DNA of 36,991 nucleotides, from NCBI GenBank assembly GCA_003281405.1, contig QCCD01000014.1:1-36991 (forward strand), given 5' to 3'. Position numbers and translations under genes: made by a program. The DNA is from Prochlorococcus sp. AG-347-K16. GTDB lineage: Bacteria > Cyanobacteriota > Cyanobacteriia > PCC-6307 > Cyanobiaceae. Within the stretch, counting starts at the first letter, position 1. Each line of letters starts with the position of its first letter. Shown piece after piece: positions 31,113 to 36,991 of this stretch. Below the pieces are notes generated by a model. It saw only the letters and a program-made list of their open reading frames with translations, was not told the DNA's origin and ran no database searches.

Positions 31113-32885
31113 ATGAGATCTAAGAACAATCAAAATCCAATAATTAGACTTTATTTAAATCTGATTGAGGAGAGAAGGTTACTATTTTTTGCTTTTCTTA
31201 GTTCCATAATTAATAAAATATTAGATTTAGCTCCCCCTGTAATAATTGGTCTTGCAGTAGATATCGTTGTTAAAGAACAGAATTCATGGATTGCTGGTTT
31301 TGGAATAAAAGAAGTTCCAGCACAATTAATTTTTCTTGCATTTGCTTCAGGAATAGTTTGGTCTGGTGAATCCTCCTTTGAATATTTATATTCGATTTTA
31401 TGGAGAAATTTGGCTCAGCTATCGCAACATAAATTAAGAATAAAAGCTTATGAGCATATACAGGAATTAGATATGGATTTTTTTGAAAATGATAATACTG
31501 GAAGGCTATTATCTATTTTGAATGATGATATAAATCAACTCGAGAGATTTCTAGACCAAGGGGCTAATCAGATTATTCAGTTATTTATAACTGTCTTAAT
31601 AATTGGGGGCACTATGATTTTTGTCGCTCCAAAAATCGCTTTATTTGCTTTCTTTCCTATTCCAATTATATTTTTAGGATCAATTAAATTTCAAAGGAAG
31701 CTTGCTCCAAAATACAGAGATGTTAGAAATAAAGCTGGACTATTGGCATCAAGGCTTAACAATAATTTAAGTGGAATACTAACCATAAAAAGTTTTACTA
31801 AAGAGAAATGGGAACTAAATAGATTAAATAAAGAAAGTCTCGATTATCAAATAAGTAATAAGGCTGCGATAAAATTATCTTCTGCTTTTATCCCTCTTAT
31901 AAGATTTGCAATTTTATTTGCTTTTATAGCGATTCTATTAATTGGAGGTTTCCAAACTTGGAATAAGACACTTGATGTAGGTACTTATAGCTTTTTGGTG
32001 TTTATTACACAAAGATTATTATGGCCTTTAACTACTTTGGGGCATGTTTTAGATGATTTTCAGAGATCTATGGCTTCAATAGATAGAGTAATTGATCTCA
32101 TAGATACACCTATAAAAATAAAAGATGGAAAAATAAAAATTGAACCTAAAGATATCAAAGGAGAAATTATTTTTAATAATGTAAATTTTAATTATCCTGG
32201 ACGAGATTTAACTTTAAAAAACATAAATTTCAAAATTGAAAATAACTCAACATTAGGAATTGTTGGTTTAACAGGTTCTGGGAAAAGTACAATAATAAAA
32301 CTACTACTTAGAATTTATGATAGTAATAACGGGTCAATAACCTTGGATGGGGTTTCTATTAAAGAAATAAATTTGAGGGATTTAAGAAAGTGTATCTCTT
32401 TAGTAAGTCAAGAAACTTATTTATTTCATGGCAGTGTACAAGAAAATATTGCTTATGGCTCAATCAACCCAAGTCTTAAAGATATCATTAAAGCTTCAAA
32501 GATTGCGGAAGCTCATAAATTTATTGAACAATTACCAGATGGTTATAAAACTATAGTGGGTGAAAGGGGCCAAAGGCTCTCAGGCGGGCAACGTCAAAGA
32601 ATTGCCTTGGCGAGAGCTGTTTTAAAGGATGCTCCAATATTAATATTAGATGAAGCTACAGCTTCAGTTGATAATGAAACAGAGGCTTTAATTCAAAAAT
32701 CGTTATCTAAAATTACAAAAGAAAGAACTACTATAGTAATAGCTCATAGATTAAGCACTATAAAAAATGCCGATAATATTGTAGTTATTGATAAAGGTAA
32801 AATAGTTGAAAGAGGAAAACATGAAAAACTATTAGATCAGAACAAAATATATGCTGATTTGTGGAATGTTCAAGTAGGAATATAG
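31113..32885 (+). CDS. ABC exporter half-transporter (MsbA/multidrug type)
   Basis: The 590-aa protein fuses six membrane helices (about 1-320) to an ATPase domain. The ATPase has Walker A GLTGSGKST (about 385-393), the Q loop VSQETYLF, signature LSGGQRQRIALARA, Walker B ILILDEATASVD and the H loop IAHRLST. It probably works as a homodimer exporting lipids, peptides or toxic compounds. The substrate cannot be told from the sequence. It follows the small exported-protein gene and may share the deaD transcript. It converges on psbP. Confidence 0.92.
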   Translation: MRSKNNQNPIIRLYLNLIEERRLLFFAFLSSIINKILDLAPPVIIGLAVDIVVKEQNSWIAGFGIKEVPAQLIFLAFASGIVWSGESSFEYLYSILWRNLAQLSQHKLRIKAYEHIQELDMDFFENDNTGRLLSILNDDINQLERFLDQGANQIIQLFITVLIIGGTMIFVAPKIALFAFFPIPIIFLGSIKFQRKLAPKYRDVRNKAGLLASRLNNNLSGILTIKSFTKEKWELNRLNKESLDYQISNKAAIKLSSAFIPLIRFAILFAFIAILLIGGFQTWNKTLDVGTYSFLVFITQRLLWPLTTLGHVLDDFQRSMASIDRVIDLIDTPIKIKDGKIKIEPKDIKGEIIFNNVNFNYPGRDLTLKNINFKIENNSTLGIVGLTGSGKSTIIKLLLRIYDSNNGSITLDGVSIKEINLRDLRKCISLVSQETYLFHGSVQENIAYGSINPSLKDIIKASKIAEAHKFIEQLPDGYKTIVGERGQRLSGGQRQRIALARAVLKDAPILILDEATASVDNETEALIQKSLSKITKERTTIVIAHRLSTIKNADNIVVIDKGKIVERGKHEKLLDQNKIYADLWNVQVGI

Positions 32886-32899
32886 TATGAATTTTTAAA

Positions 32900-33457
32900 C
32901 TATATTAAGAAGTTAAATGATTCAATTACGTTACTAAACATACCGTCAACTTTATTCCACCTTTCTTCATTTGTTCCAACAGCGAAAGTGTAAAGTGTTC
33001 CTCTATCAATTACGACAGTAGCTAATTCATGTCTCGTCTGATCATTTAAATTTAATTCATACTCTAAATCATAGAAAATATGATTGGATGCCTCCCTCTT
33101 ATTTGAATTTATAAGTTTTACCTCTCTACCCGAACCTTCGGGAGCAATGACTTTATCAATTAATGTTTGACCTACTTCACTTGGGCTTCCTAATTGCTCT
33201 AATTGAACCTCTTTATTTACATCAGAAATAACTAAACTTAAGGTCTCATTACTATTAATTAAATCATGATAGATAATTTCAGGTCCTCCATCGACTTTTA
33301 CTCTAGTCCATCCTGTTGGATACAAAAATGCATATCTACCATCTGGACTTTGATAAGCTTCTAATCCCGCATTTAGTCCGCCACTACAAGCACTCAGTGT
33401 TAAGCACAAAAAAACCAAAAATAAATATTTGAAAGGGTTAAATTTAATATTTTTCAT
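32900..33457 (-). CDS. psbP: PsbP-family thylakoid lipoprotein (CyanoP)
   Basis: The 185-aa protein has a lipoprotein signal with lipobox L-S-A-C and lipidated Cys24. A PsbP fold follows: YQSPDGRYAFLYPTGWTRVKV, a central strand region and TLYTFAVGTNEERW near the end. Cyanobacterial PsbP-like proteins sit on the lumenal side of thylakoids and help assemble or stabilise photosystem II. It stands alone, converging with the ABC exporter 14 bp away and diverging from recR. Confidence 0.93.
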   Translation of the reverse strand: MKNIKFNPFKYLFLVFLCLTLSACSGGLNAGLEAYQSPDGRYAFLYPTGWTRVKVDGGPEIIYHDLINSNETLSLVISDVNKEVQLEQLGSPSEVGQTLIDKVIAPEGSGREVKLINSNKREASNHIFYDLEYELNLNDQTRHELATVVIDRGTLYTFAVGTNEERWNKVDGMFSNVIESFNFLI

Positions 33458-33560
33458 TTTGTTTGAAATTACTAACTAAAAACATAATAAGACATTAAAA
33501 GCAAACAATTATGGCAATTAGGAATTTTGCGTCTAAATTATCTCTAGAAATAGTTTAATT

Positions 33561-34160
33561 TTGATTACTTATACCAAACCACTTTCAAAATTAATAGCTC
33601 ATTTTGAGAAATTCCCAGGGATTGGTCCAAGAACAGCGCAACGATTAGCCCTGTTTATTTTAAAACAACCTGAAAGTACAATAAGAGAATTTTCAAAGGC
33701 TCTGTTAGAAGCACATAGTAATGTTGGTCGTTGCAAAAAATGTTTCAATTTGACTTCAGAAGATGAATGCGAAATTTGTAGAAATACTGAAAGAAATCAA
33801 AAACTAATCTGTGTAGTAGCAGAAACTAAAGATTTGCTTGCATTGGAGCGAGCAAGAGAATTTAAAGGTGTTTACCATGTAATTGGTGGTTTAATTTCTC
33901 CAATGGATTCAGTTGGACCCGAACTCTTAGAAATAAGAAGCTTGGTAGAAAGAGTTAGTAAGTCTGAAATAGATGAGATCATATTGGCATTGACCCCAAG
34001 TATTGAGGGAGATACAACAAGCCTTTATATTGGAAAATTGTTAGCCCCTTTTACTAAAGTTACGAGGATTGCATATGGCCTCCCAATGGGTAGTGAACTT
34101 GAATATGTGGATGAAGTTACACTAGCAAGGGCGTTAGAAGGAAGAACAAAACTAAATTAG
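33561..34160 (+). CDS. recR: Recombination protein RecR
   Basis: The 199-aa protein has a helix-hairpin-helix near the start (F-P-G-I-G-P-R-T-A, 18-26), the four zinc cysteines at 58, 61, 70 and 73, and a Toprim domain (about 80-170, [12 protein letters not shown] and [10 protein letters not shown]). RecR works with RecO to load RecA on gapped DNA. It starts 103 bp after the divergent psbP start, with its start codon read as TTG or similar at 33561. It is followed 3 bp later by lipA. Confidence 0.96.
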   Translation: MITYTKPLSKLIAHFEKFPGIGPRTAQRLALFILKQPESTIREFSKALLEAHSNVGRCKKCFNLTSEDECEICRNTERNQKLICVVAETKDLLALERAREFKGVYHVIGGLISPMDSVGPELLEIRSLVERVSKSEIDEIILALTPSIEGDTTSLYIGKLLAPFTKVTRIAYGLPMGSELEYVDEVTLARALEGRTKLN

Positions 34161-34163
34161 ACA

Positions 34164-35063
34164 ATGAAAGATAATAATCTATTCAAGAAAGAAAAAATCT
34201 TAAGACTTCCCTCTTGGATTAAATTTCCTATTAGTAAAGCTTCAGAATTCGAAAAAATACAAACACTCATCAAAAAATCAAATATTCATACTATTTGTGA
34301 AGAAGCAAGATGTCCAAATAGAGCAGAATGTTATGCCTCAGGAACAGCCACCTTCTTACTGGGTGGATCGATATGTACTCGTTCATGTGCTTTTTGTCAG
34401 GTAAATAAAGGTAGACCTAGTTCTATCAATATTGACGAATGTACTCAAGTCGCTGAAGCAGTGAAAGTACTAAATTTGAAATATGTTGTTTTGACATCTG
34501 TAGCTAGAGACGATCTCCCTGATCATGGTGCAAATTTATTTATATCTACAATTGATGAGATTAGAAAAATTGATTCAACAATTAAAATTGAAGTTTTAAC
34601 TCCTGATTTATGGGGAGGAGGCAAAAATCTTGATGAAACAAATAACCTTCAGACTGAGAGATTGAAGATGATTTTAGAAAAAGATCCAATATGCTTTAAT
34701 CATAATCTTGAAACTGTTGAAAGACTGCAAAAAGAAGTTAGGAGGGGTGCAAATTACAAAAAATCCCTTGGGTTACTAAAAAAGTCAAAGGATATTGCTC
34801 CTCATATTCAAACTAAATCAGGCATTATGCTAGGACTTGGGGAAACATTGGATGAAGTAAAAAATACAATTTATGATCTTAAAAAAATAGATTGTGATCA
34901 AATTACAATTGGCCAATATTTGAGGCCATCATTCACTCATTTGGCAGTTAAGAAATATTGGGATCCATCAGAGTTTGAATATTTATATCACTTCTCTAAG
35001 GAATTAGGATTCAAAAAAGTATCTTCTGGTGCTTTAGTTAGAAGTAGTTATCACGCGGGTTAA
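34164..35063 (+). CDS. lipA: Lipoyl synthase
   Basis: The 299-aa radical-SAM enzyme inserts two sulfurs into protein-bound octanoate. The sacrificial-cluster cysteines are C45, C50 and C56 (C-x4-C-x5-C). The radical-SAM cysteines are C71, C75 and C78 (C-x3-C-x2-C). The C-terminal R-S-S-Y-H-A, whose serine ligates the auxiliary cluster, is present. It lies 3 bp after recR. Its last 26 bases overlap the convergent unknown gene. Cyanobacteria often keep two LipA copies, and this may be one of them. Confidence 0.96.
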   Translation: MKDNNLFKKEKILRLPSWIKFPISKASEFEKIQTLIKKSNIHTICEEARCPNRAECYASGTATFLLGGSICTRSCAFCQVNKGRPSSINIDECTQVAEAVKVLNLKYVVLTSVARDDLPDHGANLFISTIDEIRKIDSTIKIEVLTPDLWGGGKNLDETNNLQTERLKMILEKDPICFNHNLETVERLQKEVRRGANYKKSLGLLKKSKDIAPHIQTKSGIMLGLGETLDEVKNTIYDLKKIDCDQITIGQYLRPSFTHLAVKKYWDPSEFEYLYHFSKELGFKKVSSGALVRSSYHAG

Positions 35064-35562
35064 CACTTTCTTCAATCAATGAGAGTTTCTTTTCAAGTCT
35101 TTTCAATATGGAAATACATTCCCCGTTCATAAGTGTACCTGCACCTCCCCAAACCAATCTTAATAAAAGATCTACTGGGCTAGAACCAACTTCTTTGACA
35201 ATTTTGAATCCTGTTAACTTGAAATATCTTACAAGTTTTTTACTATATCCTTCACTATCAAAAATAGCTAAAAGTCTTACTTTGTTGCTTGATTTTTTTT
35301 CAATTGCCCAAGCCATAGTTGTTGCCCATATTAATTCCGAAACAAAAGCAGGAGCTTTACTAAGGATTCTTAATGTATCAAGTTGAATACCTTTTTTATT
35401 TAAATAAGTCCAACCTTTCATTTCGGCCCAAATCTTAATTATGTTATCTTTTTGTTCTGCAATCACGATTCTAAAGAAACATAATCCGATAGTTTCTCTA
35501 ACTTGAATTTTAATTAATAACCCAATGGAACCTGCTAATTTTTCTAATTTTTCAACTTTCAT
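35038..35562 (-). CDS. Conserved unknown protein with GNAT-like end, 174 aa
   Basis: A soluble protein with no membrane span or signal. The C-terminal half (VRLLAIFDSEGYSKKLVRYF, then LTGFKIVKEVGSSP) has the strand-helix-strand look of the acetyl-CoA acetyltransferase (GNAT) fold, including the G-F near the last strand. The classical R/Q-x-x-G-x-G/A loop is not clear. A conserved-looking RLVWGGAGTLMNG follows. It is the last gene of the minus-strand run bioB-trhO-this, and 11 bp separate it from trhO. The catalytic role is unproven. Confidence 0.7.
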   Translation of the reverse strand: MKVEKLEKLAGSIGLLIKIQVRETIGLCFFRIVIAEQKDNIIKIWAEMKGWTYLNKKGIQLDTLRILSKAPAFVSELIWATTMAWAIEKKSSNKVRLLAIFDSEGYSKKLVRYFKLTGFKIVKEVGSSPVDLLLRLVWGGAGTLMNGECISILKRLEKKLSLIEESVNPRDNYF

Positions 35563-35573
35563 GATTTTGAAAA

Positions 35574-36506
35574 CTAGTCCTCATAAATTTTATGATTTTC
35601 CACTTTTGATCTATCGATTTGTTTTTGTCTTTCTTCAAACCTTTTCCTATCATCATCGCTAAATTGGTCTATGCAGAAATGACATTGGATACCCTTTCTA
35701 TATTCTTTTCTTTCTTGATCTTGAATTGAAATTGGCATTCCACATGCATGACAAATCGAGTAAGAGCCTTTTTCTAAATCTTGATCTAAAGCAACTCTTT
35801 TATCAAAAACATAACATTCACCTTCAAATAAGTTTTTTTCTTTTGGTATATAGTCAAGGTATTGAAGGATACCCCCTTGTAGGTGATAAATATTTTTATA
35901 ACCTTTCTTTTTCAGTAAACTAGTAGCTTTTTCACATCTTATTCCTCCGGTACAAAACATTGCTATATTTGTATTCTGTTTATTTTCTAAATGGGTTTCT
36001 AAATGATCATCTACCCACTTGGGGAATTCGCTAAAGTTTCTTGTATTTGGGTTTATAGAGTTCTGAAATGTACCTAAAGAAACCTCATAATGATTTCTAG
36101 TATCAATGACTATTGTATTTTGATTTTTAATTAACTTATTCCAATTAGCTGGGTCAATATAGGTCCCATTATTTTCTGCAGGGTTTATTTCAGGGACACC
36201 CATGGTAACTATTTCTTTTTTGATTTTTATTTTTAATTTTTTGAAGACTTTCTCTTTTGAAAAGTTTTCTTTAATATTTAAATTTCTATTACCTGCATAT
36301 TTATTAAGTAAATTGATAACAAAATCAATTACATTTTTCTCGGCACAAATAGTTCCATTAATACCCTCACTTGCAAAAATTAACAAACCTGAAAGATCAT
36401 TTTCATTTTCGATTTCTAATAATTTATTTTTTAGATTAAGAATTAAGTTTTCTTGAAATGGGAAGAAAGAGTAAAGAGAAACTATTTTATAATTTTTGCC
36501 TTTCAT
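35574..36506 (-). CDS. trhO: tRNA uridine(34) hydroxylase TrhO (rhodanese-like)
   Basis: The 310-aa protein has an N-terminal ferredoxin-like domain, then a rhodanese domain with active-site Cys185 in F-C-T-G-G-I-R-C. A cysteine-rich tail follows with C-H-A-C and C-H-F-C, possibly a metal site. The family (formerly YceA) makes 5-hydroxyuridine at wobble position 34 of certain tRNAs with oxygen. Its ATG overlaps the bioB stop as ATGA, so translation is coupled. Sulfur transfer would be the alternative role of a rhodanese. Confidence 0.93.
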   Translation of the reverse strand: MKGKNYKIVSLYSFFPFQENLILNLKNKLLEIENENDLSGLLIFASEGINGTICAEKNVIDFVINLLNKYAGNRNLNIKENFSKEKVFKKLKIKIKKEIVTMGVPEINPAENNGTYIDPANWNKLIKNQNTIVIDTRNHYEVSLGTFQNSINPNTRNFSEFPKWVDDHLETHLENKQNTNIAMFCTGGIRCEKATSLLKKKGYKNIYHLQGGILQYLDYIPKEKNLFEGECYVFDKRVALDQDLEKGSYSICHACGMPISIQDQERKEYRKGIQCHFCIDQFSDDDRKRFEERQKQIDRSKVENHKIYED

Positions 36507-36991
36507 AGAGAAGATATTGTTTTTTCACTAGTTTCAAAATCTTTGTTAAATGATACCCCTACCTCTTTAAGAAGTTTTCTGTCTGATTGAAAAGATGGAT
36601 TTGAAGTTGTGAGTAACTCATCTCCATAAAAAATTGAATTTGCACCACATTGAAAACATAATATTTGGGCTTCTTTTGAAAGCTTTTCTCGCCCTGCACT
36701 TAATCTTATTTTACTTTTAGGCATGAGAATTCTTGCTGTAGCTATCATCCTTATCATTTCAATAGAATCAATTTCTTGATTATCTTCTAAACCAGTACCT
36801 TCAATAGCTACTAATGAATTTATAGGAACACTTTCAGGGTGTGGATTCATGTTTGAAAGCACTTTTAAAAGAGATGCTCTATCGCCATTAGTTTCACCCA
36901 AACCTATTATCCCTCCACAACAAACATTTATTCCTGCATTCCTTACTCTTTTGATAGTATCTAGTCTATCTTGATAAGTTCTTGTCGTAAT
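36503..36991 (-). CDS. bioB: Biotin synthase, C-terminal part (runs off the right edge)
   Basis: The frame is open to the last base. The 162 residues present begin [12 protein letters not shown] and include [27 protein letters not shown] and the FCQFCGANSIF-like [17 protein letters not shown], all BioB blocks. BioB is a radical-SAM enzyme that makes biotin from dethiobiotin. The radical-SAM cysteines lie outside the window. The gene is not truncated biologically as far as can be seen. It overlaps trhO by 4 bp. Confidence 0.95.
   Translation of the reverse strand: MTTRTYQDRLDTIKRVRNAGINVCCGGIIGLGETNGDRASLLKVLSNMNPHPESVPINSLVAIEGTGLEDNQEIDSIEMIRMIATARILMPKSKIRLSAGREKLSKEAQILCFQCGANSIFYGDELLTTSNPSFQSDRKLLKEVGVSFNKDFETSEKTISSL

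Noticed and set aside
1-36991. CRISPR arrays, insertion sequences, rRNA
   Set aside because: No spaced repeat array, transposase or rRNA sequence was seen. The only long repeat is the porin pair.

Overview
The window looks like a chromosome segment of a high-light-adapted Prochlorococcus. The DNA is very AT-rich and gene-dense. It carries several high-light-inducible (Hli) proteins, PsbY, a PsbP lipoprotein, Ycf54, a CrtH-like carotenoid isomerase and Som-type porins, and many genes lack a clear Shine-Dalgarno site. Strain identity cannot be fixed from the sequence alone.

Region 1 (1-6658) is accessory DNA stacked against a tRNA-Pro(UGG) gene (6585-6658, minus strand). Two displaced 3' fragments of this tRNA, at 158-212 and 2373-2418, lie in the same orientation and cut the region into two consecutive blocks. 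Block A (158-2372) holds a five-gene minus-strand hli operon and a divergent hli operon, both rich in tiny membrane proteins. Block B (2373-6584) holds pstS, the organoarsenical exporter arsJ, its partner GAPDH and the repressor arsR. Each block end carries a GC-rich 6-mer repeated with exactly 11-bp spacing. The two ends of one block match each other better than they match the other block, as expected for integrase arm sites. No integrase gene is visible. The same pair of ArsR-like operators (ATCAA-N6-TTGAT) stands before pstS and between gap1 and arsR, so phosphate binding and arsenate detoxification appear to be one regulon.

Region 2 (6659-12262) holds apt, several very small genes, and two tandem porin genes that share 1,022 identical bases, each with a GTGTGAGGA Yfr1-pairing site before the start. 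It continues with a zinc-ribbon mini-protein, a 35-aa Hli with its own promoter and terminator, tRNA-Lys and psbY.

Region 3 (12269-19857) is core metabolism: trmFO, crtH, a degenerate-receiver response regulator of unusually high GC, the Grx4/BolA pair, plsC, pdxJ and ycf54.

Region 4 (19875-28878) is a complete recC-recB-recD operon with a small ICMT-like methyltransferase gene inserted between recC and recB. Region 5 (28879-36991) holds a DEAD-box RNA helicase with a long hairpin abutting its start codon, a half-size ABC exporter, psbP, recR, lipA, a GNAT-like unknown, trhO and the 3' part of bioB, which runs off the right edge.
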